Shown here: positions 7,445-15,736 of the stretch, one piece after another
Layout: every line of letters starts with the position of its first letter
Numbering within the stretch: position 1 is the stretch's first letter
Source: PALSA-693 sp963781155
GTDB lineage: Bacteria; Actinomycetota; Acidimicrobiia; Acidimicrobiales; Palsa-688
Length of the DNA stretch: 64,000 bases
Assembly (NCBI GenBank): GCA_963781155.1
Contig: CAWAEC010000011.1
Location: 744,001-808,000 of the forward strand
Direction of reading: 5' to 3'
The notes under the pieces: generated by a model
Databases searched by the model: none
Told to the model about the DNA's origin: nothing
What the model saw: only the letters and a program-made list of their open reading frames with translations
Translations under genes and position numbers: made by a program

Positions 7445-10400
7445 ATGCCCTCCGGCTCCGACCTCCCCTACCCTGATGTTCCCGGCTCGCCTCGGTTCCC
7501 CCGGATCGAGGAGGAGATCCTGGCCGATTGGGAGGCCGAGGACACGTTCCGGAGGTCGGTCGATCGCCGGCCACGCGACGACGAATTCGTCTTCTACGAC
7601 GGGCCGCCTTTCGCGAACGGGCTGCCGCACTACGGCCATCTTTTAACCGGCTACGTCAAGGACGTCGTGCCCCGATACCGCACCATGCGGGGCCAGCGGG
7701 TCGAGCGGCGCTTCGGGTGGGACTGCCACGGCCTACCCGCGGAAACGGAGACGGAAAAAGAGCTCGGCGTTTCCGGCCGGGGTCCCATCACACAATTTGG
7801 CATCGATCGTTTCAACGAGCACTGCCGCACCTCGGTACTCCGGTACACGAAAGAGTGGGAGCGGTATGTGACCCGTCAGGCCCGCTGGGTTGACTTCGAC
7901 AACGACTACAAGACGATGGACCTCTCCTATATGGAGAGCGTCATGTGGGCCATCAAGCAACTGTGGGACAAGGGCCTGCTCTACGAGGACTACCGGGTGC
8001 TCCCCTATTGCTGGGAGTGTGAGACACCGCTCTCCAACTCCGAGACCCGGCAGGACAACTCGTACCGGGACCGTCAGGATCCGGCGGTGACGGTCGCTTT
8101 CACTCTCCACCCTGCGGCCGGCCCCGCAGCCGGGCTCGTGGACGGCCCGGTCCAGATCTGGGTGTGGACGACCACACCGTGGACGTTGCCGTCGAACCTC
8201 GCTCTGGCCGTTGGACCGGATGTGCCTTACGCGGTGTTCGAACGGGACGGGACCCGCTTTCTTCTGGGCGAGGCCGTGCTGGCGGCCTACGAGCAACAAC
8301 TGGAAGGCGCGACCCGGATCGGGACCGTGACCGGGCGCAACCTGGCCGGCCGGCGGTATCGGCCGCTCTTCCCGTATTTCACCGACACCCCGAACGCCTT
8401 CGTCGTGCTCGGCGAGGATTTCGTAACGACCGAAGAAGGCACCGGGATTGTCCACCTGGCGCCGGGGTTCGGTGAAGACGACCAGACTGCGTGCGCCGCG
8501 GTCGGCATCCCGGTGGTAGCGCCCGTGGATGATCGCACACGGTTCACCGCTGAAGTTCCGGACTTCGAGGGCCTACAGGTTTTCGAAGCCAACCAGCCAG
8601 TCATACGGGCTCTGCGTCAGCAGGGAACCCTCATCCGGTCGGACTCCTATGTACACGCCTACCCGCACTGCTGGCGGACCGACACCCCTCTCGTCTACCG
8701 GGCGGTCACGTCCTGGTTTGTGAAAGTGACGGCCATCAAGGAGCGGTTGCTCGAACACAATCAGAAAATCTCCTGGGTGCCGGAGCACGTCCGGGACGGT
8801 TCCTTCGGCAAGTGGCTCGCCAACGCCCGCGACTGGTCCATCTCCCGGAACCGCTTCTGGGGTTCGCCGATCCCGGTGTGGAAGAGCGACGACCCGCGCT
8901 ATCCGCGTGTCGACGTGTACGGCAGCCTGGACGAGCTCGAGCGCGACTTCGGAGTGCGACCCACCGACCTGCACCGGCCGGCGATCGACCAACTGACCCG
9001 CCCGAACCCCGACGACCCCACCGGCGCGTCGACGATGCGGCGAGTGACCGATGTGCTCGACTGCTGGTTCGAGTCCGGCTCCATGCCGTTCGCTCAAGTC
9101 CACTACCCGTTTGAAAACCGCGAGTGGTTCGAGCGCCATTTTCCGGGTGATTTCATCGTCGAATACATCGGCCAGACGCGGGGGTGGTTTTACACCCTCC
9201 ACGTATTGGCGGTCGCCCTGTTTGATCGGCCTGCCTTCACCACCTGCCTGGCGCACGGAATACTCCTGGGCGACGACGGCCTGAAACTTTCGAAGCGGCT
9301 GCGCAACTTCCCCGACCCCGAGACCATGTTCGACATTCACGGTGCGGACGCCATGCGCTGGTTTTTGATGTCCTCACCGGTGCTGCGCGGCGGCGACATG
9401 ATCACCGAGGAGAAGGGCATCACCGACGCGGTGCGCCGAGCCCTCCTGCCCTTGTGGAATGCCTGGTATTTCTTTTCGCTGTACGCCAACGCCGACCACC
9501 GTCGGGCGGTCTTGGGCCGGACGGACGCCACCGGGACCCTCGACCGTTACGTGCTTTCCAAAGCACGCGATCTCGTCACGGACGTGACCGGCGCCATGGA
9601 GCGCTACGACCTGTCAGGGGCGTGCGCCGGGGTCGAGAGTTTCCTGGATGTGCTCAACAACTGGTACATCCGCCGGAGCCGGGATCGCTTCTGGGGAACC
9701 GGCGGTGGCGACCCGACGGCCACCCAGGATGCGTTCGACACGCTCGGCACGGTGCTGGAGGTGGTGTGCCGGACGGCGGCGCCGCTCCTGCCGCTGGTGA
9801 GCGACGCCGTCTGGCAGGGACTCACGGGCGCGAGCGAAGGGGCCTCCGTGCACCTGACCGACTGGCCCCGCCCTTCGTCGCTGCCGGCGGACCTGGACCT
9901 GGTGGCGGACATGGACTGGGTTCGTGATGTCTGTTCGGCGGCACACTCGATCCGGAAGGCCAACGGTTTGCGCGCCCGCCTGCCGCTCGCGACCCTGACC
10001 GTGGCCGCTGCCGGCTCGAACCGGCTGGCGCCCTTCGTGGAGCTCATCAAGGAGGAGGTCAACGTCAAGTCGGTCGTTCTTACCGAGGACGAGGATCGCT
10101 TCGCCAGTCGCACCCTCACGGTGACGTTCAAAGTGGCGGCGCCGCGGCTCGGCTCCGCCACCCCCGCCGTGGCCGCCGCGGCAAAGCTAGGCGACTGGGA
10201 ATTGCTCGAGGGCGGCCAAGCCCGGGTGGGCGACAGCGTGCTCGAACCGGGCGAGTTCGAGCTGCGCGTCCAGCCCGTCGACGAGACGGCTACTCTCGCC
10301 TTGAGCGGCAATCGGGGCCTCGTGATCCTCGACCTCGGCGTGACCGACGACCTGTTCCTCGAAGGATTGGCCCGCGATCTGGTCCGGGGGGTGCAGCAGC

Positions 10401-10627
10401 GACGGCGGGACCTGGGGCTGGACGTCACCGATCGCATCCGCCTGGAGGTATCGGGAGACGACGCCGTGCTCGCCGCTCTCGAAGTTCATCGAGGCTGGGT
10501 GACAGAGCAGGTGCTCGCGACCGAGCTCGAGGTGGTGCGCGACCCCTCCGGTGAAGGTTGGCATCCGTTGACCCTGGCGGATCAAGCCCGGGCCGCCATC
10601 CGCATCACTCCTGTCGCGGCGTCCTGA
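7445..10627 (+). CDS. ileS: Isoleucyl-tRNA synthetase, long eukaryote-like type
   Basis: Class I aminoacyl-tRNA synthetase of about 1060 residues that charges tRNA-Ile. The HIGH signature reads HYGH (residues 62-65, within GLPHYGHLLTG). The CP1 editing domain contains WVWTTTPWTLPSNLA. The KMSKS loop reads KLSKR near residue 614 and is followed by LRNFPDP. The length, the KLSKR-LRNFPDP form and the lack of the C-terminal zinc finger of short bacterial enzymes place it with the IleS2 group of mycobacteria and streptomycetes, a group generally less sensitive to mupirocin. I prefer ATG 7445 because of the -10 box six bases upstream; GTG 7415 is in frame. It is transcribed alone, divergent from the DksA-like gene. 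Confidence 0.95.
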   Translation: MPSGSDLPYPDVPGSPRFPRIEEEILADWEAEDTFRRSVDRRPRDDEFVFYDGPPFANGLPHYGHLLTGYVKDVVPRYRTMRGQRVERRFGWDCHGLPAETETEKELGVSGRGPITQFGIDRFNEHCRTSVLRYTKEWERYVTRQARWVDFDNDYKTMDLSYMESVMWAIKQLWDKGLLYEDYRVLPYCWECETPLSNSETRQDNSYRDRQDPAVTVAFTLHPAAGPAAGLVDGPVQIWVWTTTPWTLPSNLALAVGPDVPYAVFERDGTRFLLGEAVLAAYEQQLEGATRIGTVTGRNLAGRRYRPLFPYFTDTPNAFVVLGEDFVTTEEGTGIVHLAPGFGEDDQTACAAVGIPVVAPVDDRTRFTAEVPDFEGLQVFEANQPVIRALRQQGTLIRSDSYVHAYPHCWRTDTPLVYRAVTSWFVKVTAIKERLLEHNQKISWVPEHVRDGSFGKWLANARDWSISRNRFWGSPIPVWKSDDPRYPRVDVYGSLDELERDFGVRPTDLHRPAIDQLTRPNPDDPTGASTMRRVTDVLDCWFESGSMPFAQVHYPFENREWFERHFPGDFIVEYIGQTRGWFYTLHVLAVALFDRPAFTTCLAHGILLGDDGLKLSKRLRNFPDPETMFDIHGADAMRWFLMSSPVLRGGDMITEEKGITDAVRRALLPLWNAWYFFSLYANADHRRAVLGRTDATGTLDRYVLSKARDLVTDVTGAMERYDLSGACAGVESFLDVLNNWYIRRSRDRFWGTGGGDPTATQDAFDTLGTVLEVVCRTAAPLLPLVSDAVWQGLTGASEGASVHLTDWPRPSSLPADLDLVADMDWVRDVCSAAHSIRKANGLRARLPLATLTVAAAGSNRLAPFVELIKEEVNVKSVVLTEDEDRFASRTLTVTFKVAAPRLGSATPAVAAAAKLGDWELLEGGQARVGDSVLEPGEFELRVQPVDETATLALSGNRGLVILDLGVTDDLFLEGLARDLVRGVQQRRRDLGLDVTDRIRLEVSGDDAVLAALEVHRGWVTEQVLATELEVVRDPSGEGWHPLTLADQARAAIRITPVAAS

Positions 10628-10683
10628 CCGGCGCCGGCGGCAGAGCCGGACGTCGGGTTTCGCGGGGAGCCGGGGGTACGCCC

Positions 10684-11118
10684 CTACTGCTCACCGTCAT
10701 CGCGGTCGGGGAGAGCCTCGGCCGGATCCCCGCTGCCGGCCTCAGGTGCGCCGCCGCCCGCCGCGGCGGTTTGGACCAGACCGGTCTCGCCCGGGGCCGG
10801 AGCGGTCCCCGAGGCCGCCAGCCGGGCGGCTCGGCGCCGGTTCCACTGGCTGTACACGATCAGCACCACGCCGCCGGCGGCCGCGCAGACGATAGACGCG
10901 TACAGCGGGGTGAGGCTGTTGCGGTCAAAGCCGATCACCAGCAACACCAGGCCTGCCACGATCAAGCCCAGGACCACCACCAGCAAACCCGTCCCGGCAC
11001 GGCCCTGCGCCCATGGGACGTTGCCACTGCCGACGGGCTGAGCCGCCTGAGCGGCGCTGAACTGCTGCGACTCGACGGAGGCGTCGACGCAGGCATCGCC
11101 GACGGGAGCCTCCGGCAT
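10684..11118 (-). CDS. Small membrane protein of unknown function downstream of divIVA
   Basis: I do not recognise this 144-residue protein. It has a soluble Ala/Ser-rich N-terminus (about 40 residues), two adjacent membrane segments (about 43-63, GLLVVVLGLIVAGLVLLVIG, and 69-90, LTPLYASIVCAAAGGVVLIV), a basic stretch QWNRRRAARLAA just inside, and an acidic Gly/Ala tail ending DPAEALPDRDDGEQ. This is a hairpin with both ends on one side. ATG 11118 lies 16 bases after the divIVA stop, so it is probably the last gene of the division cluster. No clear ribosome site. It converges on ileS. Expression is likely but unproven. Confidence 0.6.
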   Translation of the reverse strand: MPEAPVGDACVDASVESQQFSAAQAAQPVGSGNVPWAQGRAGTGLLVVVLGLIVAGLVLLVIGFDRNSLTPLYASIVCAAAGGVVLIVYSQWNRRRAARLAASGTAPAPGETGLVQTAAAGGGAPEAGSGDPAEALPDRDDGEQ

Positions 11119-11134
11119 GGGTTCTGGCGGAGAA

Positions 11135-12139
11135 CTAGCGCCGGCGCCGGAGCCGTCCACCGAAGCGGCGGTCCTCCCCCAGCTCGTCGCTGTCGTCGAA
11201 GAAATCGTCGAGCGCCTGGTCGTCCGGCGGTGCGGCCGGGTCCGGGGCGGTCGCAGCTGATTCCGGGGGAGCGGCCGGGGCGGGCGAGCCGGCCGATGGC
11301 GCCGATGGCGCCGGTGGCGGCGGGCTGGGAGCAACCGCCAGGCGGTCTTCCTCGGCCGGGCTCCAGACGGCCGTGTCCGGACCGGCCAGGTCGGATTCGG
11401 CTTCAGGGGCCGGGCCGGGCCGGGGTGCCGCCGCAGCGGCACCCGGGCCGGCGGGACCGGTCGGGGTCATGGCCGGGTTCGACATGGCGGGGCTCGCCGG
11501 GGCCGGGCTCGCCGGGGCCGGGCTGGGGGCCAGGTTGCTCGGCGCCACCGAACTCGTCGACAGGCGCGGCAGCGAGGAGTGCCCCAGGTCGTAGGAACGC
11601 GTCGATGGCGAGGGCCAGAGCACCCCGCAGCGTTCCACCGCAGACATGGCGTCGGACAGCGACTGCAGCAGATGGGCCTTGTGCTCGTCGAGCCAGCGGT
11701 TGAGGGTGTCCACGTCCTGCTGGGCCTGGGCCCGGGACGATTCCAGTCGAGCCAGGTCGGTCCGGGCGTCGGCGACGGCATCTTCCAGGGTGCGCCGGCC
11801 TCGCTCGTCCGCATCGGCCAGGATCGCCTGGGCTTGCTGCTCGGCCCCGGCCACGATTCGGGCCCCCTGCTCGCGGGCCTCCTGGACAGCCAGGTCAGCC
11901 GTGCGCTGGGCCAGTACCAGGGTTTTCCGCAAGGTCTCGTCGTTGCCGCCGGCCTCCGAGGCGGCCGCCTCCGCCCGCTGGGCTCGATCGACGGCCTGGC
12001 GTAGCCGCTCCTGTTGCAACTCGAGCCCGGCAGCCACCTCCTCGAGGAAATGATCCACATCCTCCGGGTGGTACCCGCGCATTTTCTCGCGGAACTCCAC
12101 CTCACGCAGCGTCTTGGGCGTGACCTCCATGACCTGCAT
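11135..12139 (-). CDS. divIVA: Cell division / polar growth protein DivIVA (Wag31-like)
   Basis: About 334 residues. The N-terminal lipid-binding domain is typical: VTPKTLREVEFREKMRGYHP, then EDVDHFLEEVA. A long coiled coil follows (about residues 30-190), rich in Ala, Glu, Arg and Gln. The C-terminal 150 residues are low complexity (repeated PAPASPAPASP, many Pro/Ala/Gly) and end in the basic FGGRLRRRR. DivIVA homologs bind curved membrane at the septum and poles and recruit growth or division machinery. I chose ATG 12139; ATG 12130 is three codons inside. It follows yggT in the conserved ftsZ-sepF-yggT-divIVA order. Confidence 0.9.
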   Translation of the reverse strand: MQVMEVTPKTLREVEFREKMRGYHPEDVDHFLEEVAAGLELQQERLRQAVDRAQRAEAAASEAGGNDETLRKTLVLAQRTADLAVQEAREQGARIVAGAEQQAQAILADADERGRRTLEDAVADARTDLARLESSRAQAQQDVDTLNRWLDEHKAHLLQSLSDAMSAVERCGVLWPSPSTRSYDLGHSSLPRLSTSSVAPSNLAPSPAPASPAPASPAMSNPAMTPTGPAGPGAAAAAPRPGPAPEAESDLAGPDTAVWSPAEEDRLAVAPSPPPPAPSAPSAGSPAPAAPPESAATAPDPAAPPDDQALDDFFDDSDELGEDRRFGGRLRRRR

Positions 12140-12250
12140 GCTAGTTCGGGACCGGCAGGGGTTCCGGGATCGCCCCGATCTTGCGGCCGGCATCGAGTTG
12201 GCGCCCGGCTCGAGCGCTACCGGGCAACCATTCCGTACAGGCGGGGCCAC

Positions 12251-12517
12251 CTACAGGCGGGCGAGGACGTTGCTGACGATCAACTCCACGACGATGAACG
12301 CCACCAGGAACGACAGGTCGAACATTCCCACAGGGGGAATGATGCGCCGGAAGGGAGCAAGGACCGGTTCGGTCAGGACGAACACGACCCGGCGGACGGG
12401 GTTGAGCGGTGACTCGGGGTTGTAGGGAAACCAGCTGAGCACGGCACGCAGGACCAGGATCAGGACATAGATCTGACCAAGGTCGTAAAGGATGTTGCCG
12501 CCATGGAAATTCAGCAC
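12251..12517 (-). CDS. YggT family membrane protein
   Basis: Protein of 88 residues with two membrane helices (LGQIYVLILVLRAVLSWF and LSFLVAFIVVELIVSNVL) separated by the family loop NPVRRVVFVLTEPVLAPFRRIIPP. YggT proteins are found next to sepF and divIVA across Gram-positive bacteria, and a link to division or osmotic tolerance has been suggested; the molecular job is unknown. The start is GTG 12517, 16 bases after the sepF stop. Length is typical for the family. Confidence 0.88.
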   Translation of the reverse strand: MLNFHGGNILYDLGQIYVLILVLRAVLSWFPYNPESPLNPVRRVVFVLTEPVLAPFRRIIPPVGMFDLSFLVAFIVVELIVSNVLARL

Positions 12518-12533
12518 GAAAACGGCGGCGCAA

Positions 12534-13051
12534 TCAGGAGCGGTACAGGCCGCGCTCTTGCAGCCGCCGCTTCTCCTCCGCCGAGACCTCCACGTTGGAC
12601 GGGGTCAAGAGGAAGACCTGGTCGGCAACTTTGTCCATGCTGCCGGCCAGGGCGTAGGTCACGCCGCTGCAAAAGTCGATCATGCGCCGGGCCAGTTCCC
12701 GCTCGTTGGCCTGCAAGTTGACGATCACGGGTTGGCCGTTTTTGAAACGGTCCCCGATCTCCTGTGCGTCCGCAAACTTTGCGGGGGCGACCACATGCAC
12801 CTTGGCGCTCTGCATGGGGGCGATCGGGCGTACGACAGCCGGGCGAGGCGTCACCGTGACCCCGTTGGAAGGATCGGCGGCGTCACGGCTGACGGGCCGC
12901 ACCGCGGAGACCGCGCCGGATGGCGCCTCGACGGGCTCGGGATAACGCCGCGGGGCGCGCTGCCACCCTCTTCGTAGCCCTCGTAGTCCTCGTACTCGTC
13001 GTCGGTGAGACCGAGGTAGACCATTGCTTTATGCACGATGCCTGACGCCAT
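12534..13051 (-). CDS. sepF: Cell division protein SepF, split by an apparent single-base frameshift
   Basis: SepF bundles FtsZ and tethers it to the membrane. The N-terminal half (ATG 13051) reads MASGIVHKAMVYLGLTDDE and an acidic Tyr-rich linker: the amphipathic membrane helix expected of SepF. The conserved C-terminal domain (KVHVVAPAKFADAQEIGDRF, NGQPVIVNL, VADQVFLLTP) is complete but in another frame. The frames join if one base is added in the CCC run at 12966-12968 (plus strand). The linker then reads EEGWQRAPRRYPEP and the whole protein would be about 172 residues, normal for the family. Either a sequencing error or a real lesion. Since no ftsA is visible, SepF should be the FtsZ membrane anchor here, which favours an error. 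Confidence 0.82.
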
Positions 13052-13078
13052 CACCAGCCTCCTACTAAACGCAAAAGC

Positions 13079-13759
13079 CTATCGTGGGACCGCCCCCAAC
13101 CTCGGTCGGGAACCAAAGAGGACACGTCCGAGCCGGAGGATGGTTGCGCCCTCCTCGGCCGCGACCTCGAAATCGTCGCTCATGCCCATGGACAACTCCC
13201 GCAGTCCCAGCTGCCGGGCCCGTCCGGCCAGCCACCGGAAACACTCTCGGGCCCGCTGGCGGTCACCGGCCGGGGCCACGGTCATGAGGCCGGTCAACGC
13301 AAGTGGCAGTGAGCGGCAATGCTCAACCAGGGATGCGACTTGCTCGGGCGGGCAGCCGGGCCGGCCGGGGCTCCGGCTGACATTCACCTGTACCAAGGCT
13401 TCGACTCCCGGTCGGGCGGCAGCGACCGCGTCCGCGGCGGCGGGGCGATCCAGGCCGTGCCAGGTGGCCACGATCGGGGCCAGCCGGCGGACCTTGTTGC
13501 GCTGCACCGGCCCGAGAAAATGCCAGCGAAGGCCGGGTGGAGCGTCGGGCGCCTTGGCCAGCAACTCCTGGGCGTAGTTCTCCCCAACGTCGGACAGGCC
13601 CGCGGCGCAGGCGACCTCCAGGATCCCCGCTCCCCATCCCTTTGTCACGGCCACGATGCGGAGGCTCTCCGGATCACGACCGGCGTGTTCAAGCCGGCGG
13701 CGGACGCCCGCCAAACGTTCGGCCACCACCTCGGTTGTCGCCTGGGTCACGGCCGCCAT
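13079..13759 (-). CDS. yggS: YggS/PLPBP family pyridoxal phosphate homeostasis protein
   Basis: Protein of 226 residues with the alanine racemase N-terminal barrel fold. The PLP-binding lysine is in RIVAVTKGWG, followed by DVGENYAQELLAK, WHFLGPVQRNKVR and the phosphate-binding end LSMGMSDDFEVAAEEGAT and LRLGRVLFG. Family members bind PLP and balance B6 vitamers without known catalysis. The ATG at 13759 overlaps the pgeF stop by 13 bases. Its place between pgeF and sepF is the standard Gram-positive order. Confidence 0.92.
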   Translation of the reverse strand: MAAVTQATTEVVAERLAGVRRRLEHAGRDPESLRIVAVTKGWGAGILEVACAAGLSDVGENYAQELLAKAPDAPPGLRWHFLGPVQRNKVRRLAPIVATWHGLDRPAAADAVAAARPGVEALVQVNVSRSPGRPGCPPEQVASLVEHCRSLPLALTGLMTVAPAGDRQRARECFRWLAGRARQLGLRELSMGMSDDFEVAAEEGATILRLGRVLFGSRPRLGAVPR

Positions 13760-14433
13760 ACGACCGTCGCCTGCCGGAACGGGACGGCCGTTTGGCGCCA
13801 CGACCAATGCTGGTCGGAACAACTGGTGCACGTGGCCGCGTCGCCGGCGAGGACCGCGCCAGACGAATGCAGGGCGGCTTGGACACCGGTCGGCAGATCC
13901 AACGCCACCCCGCCGTGGCGGTCCACGGCACGGACGGAATCACCCAGTCGGGACGCGACCTGGTCAAGCTCTGCGGACCCGAACGAATAGCAGCACGGAT
14001 GGATGCACGGCCCCAGGACCGCCTCGATGCGGGTTGCGCCCAGCCGGCGCATGGTCGTGACGGTTGCCTCGACCACCCCGGCACGCAAGCCCCTCCAGCC
14101 GGCGTGGGCAATGCCCAGAACGCCCTCCGGGCTGGCAAAGGCGATCGGTGCACAGTCCGCGGTGAGCACCGCGAGGACCGTTTCGTTCGATGTCGCCACC
14201 GCCGCATCAGCCGCCGTCCCGCTGCCTCCTCCCGGCCGCTCCACCACCACCACCCGGGCGCCGTGCACCTGGTCGAGGACCGTCCACGGCAAATCGACAA
14301 CCGCCTGGCGCCGGCGGGCCACGGCCGGGTCGGTGCCACTCAGGTCGCCCTGGGCGCAGCCTGTGCTGCGTACGTGGATTCCCCCGGCCAGTCTCCAGTC
14401 GACCGGGGGGGCGCTGGCCGTGGCAGCCGGCAC
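13747..14433 (-). CDS. pgeF: Purine nucleoside phosphorylase YfiH/LACC1 family (polyphenol oxidase-like)
   Basis: Protein of 228 residues of the DUF152 family. Diagnostic motifs: DQVHGARV, LTADCAPIAFA, GIAHAGWRGLRAGVVE and LGPCIHPCCYSFG, which supply the His and Cys ligands of the metal-type active site. Biochemically characterised members phosphorolyse adenosine and inosine; PgeF in E. coli also edits a peptidoglycan precursor, which fits this location. The GTG start shares a base with the ftsZ stop (TAGTG). Product class is sure, substrate is not. Confidence 0.88.
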   Translation of the reverse strand: MPAATASAPPVDWRLAGGIHVRSTGCAQGDLSGTDPAVARRRQAVVDLPWTVLDQVHGARVVVVERPGGGSGTAADAAVATSNETVLAVLTADCAPIAFASPEGVLGIAHAGWRGLRAGVVEATVTTMRRLGATRIEAVLGPCIHPCCYSFGSAELDQVASRLGDSVRAVDRHGGVALDLPTGVQAALHSSGAVLAGDAATCTSCSDQHWSWRQTAVPFRQATVVWRP

Positions 14434-15512
14434 TATTTCAGGAAGTCCGGCACGTCGAACTCGTCGCCGGCGAGACCCAGGTCGTCTTCGTCGCGCAACT
14501 CACGCTCGGTCTCGAGTAACCCGATTCCGGAGACCGACGCCCGCTCCCGGGGGGCCTGGTCGTCCCATCGCTCGAACCCGGCCGCAATGACGGTCACCCG
14601 CACTTCGTCGCCCATCGAGTCGTCGATCACCTGACCGAAGATGATGTTGGCGTCCGGGTGCGCGACCCCGTGAATGATCTCGGCCGCCTCGTTGACCTCA
14701 AACAGACCCAGGTCGCTGCCGCCGGCAATGTTGAGCAAGATTCCCCTCGCCCCTTCGATGGACGCCTCGAGCAGAGGGGACGTGATGGCGAGCTTCGCTG
14801 CGGTGACGGCCCGGTTCTCACCGGCGGCGGTGCCGATGCCCATGATGGCCGTGCCGGCGTTGCTCATGATCATCTTCACGTCGGCGAAGTCGGTGTTGAT
14901 CAGCCCCGGCGTGGTGATGAGGTCGGTGATGCCCTGAACCCCTTGTAGCAGCACTTCGTCTGCCATCTTGAAGGCGTTCACCATCGACGTCTTGTCGTTG
15001 GAGACCGTCAACAGGCGGTCGTTGGGTATGACGATGAGGGTGTCGACCTTCTCCTTGAGCCGCTGGATGCCGGCCTCGGCCTGCACGGAGCGTCGGCGTC
15101 CTTCGAAGCCGAAGGGGCGCGTCACCACTCCGATCGTGAGGGCTCCGAGCGACTTGGCGACTTCGGCGACCACCGGTGCCCCGCCAGTGCCGGTCCCGCC
15201 TCCTTTGCCCGCCGTGATGAACACCATGTCCGCCCCCTTGAGGACCTCCTCGATCTCCTCGCGGTGCTCTTCTGCCGCGGCGCGCCCAACTTCCGGATCG
15301 CTGCCGGCCCCCAGCCCCCGGGTGAGCTGCCGGCCGATGTCCAGCTTCACGTCGGCGTCGCTCATGAGCAGGGCCTGGGCGTCGGTGTTGACGGCGATGA
15401 ACTCGACGCCCTTCAGGCCGGCGTCGATCATCCGGTCCACCGCGTTGACCCCCCCGCCGCCGATGCCGACGACCTTGATTACGGCAATGTAGTTCTGGGC
15501 GGCAGCGGCCAT
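14433..15512 (-). CDS. ftsZ: Cell division GTPase FtsZ
   Basis: Tubulin homolog of 359 residues that polymerises into the division ring. Visible: VVGIGGGGVNAVDRM at the nucleotide-binding N-terminus, the tubulin signature KGGGTGTGGAPVVA, the synergy-loop region LINTDFADVKMIMSNAG with the catalytic acid, and the C-terminal tail FDVPDFLK that binds partners such as SepF. The linker before the tail is short and acidic. The ATG at 15512 has GGGAGGG seven bases upstream. It is preceded by a 220-base gap after ftsQ, so it probably has its own promoter. Confidence 0.97.
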   Translation of the reverse strand: MAAAAQNYIAVIKVVGIGGGGVNAVDRMIDAGLKGVEFIAVNTDAQALLMSDADVKLDIGRQLTRGLGAGSDPEVGRAAAEEHREEIEEVLKGADMVFITAGKGGGTGTGGAPVVAEVAKSLGALTIGVVTRPFGFEGRRRSVQAEAGIQRLKEKVDTLIVIPNDRLLTVSNDKTSMVNAFKMADEVLLQGVQGITDLITTPGLINTDFADVKMIMSNAGTAIMGIGTAAGENRAVTAAKLAITSPLLEASIEGARGILLNIAGGSDLGLFEVNEAAEIIHGVAHPDANIIFGQVIDDSMGDEVRVTVIAAGFERWDDQAPRERASVSGIGLLETERELRDEDDLGLAGDEFDVPDFLK

Positions 15513-15708
15513 GTGGACCCTCCCGGGCACAACACCAGTTCGGCGGTCGGCCGGCTGGCTATCGATAGCTGACAACGGCGGGGACTGGGTGGTACGAGGG
15601 TCGGCGTGCGAAGAGGAGATGAGAGCAGGAGCGGCAATTCATGAATGCCGAGAGTGCCACGGGAGCGGACCGGAACGGGGGATCCTCCCGCCAATCTCTC
15701 CAAAAACC

Positions 15709-15736
15709 CTTGACTTCAAGTAGAGAGTTATGTCAA
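15709..15736 (-). promoter_or_regulatory. Candidate ftsZ promoter/operator element
   Basis: On the minus strand a TTGACA hexamer (15736-15731) overlaps the ftsQ stop. It is followed by a short inverted repeat, CTTGA and TCAAG around two bases (15709-15720). No good -10 box is seen at the expected spacing, so it may be a regulator site rather than a simple promoter. The ftsZ start lies about 200 bases downstream. Confidence 0.4.
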
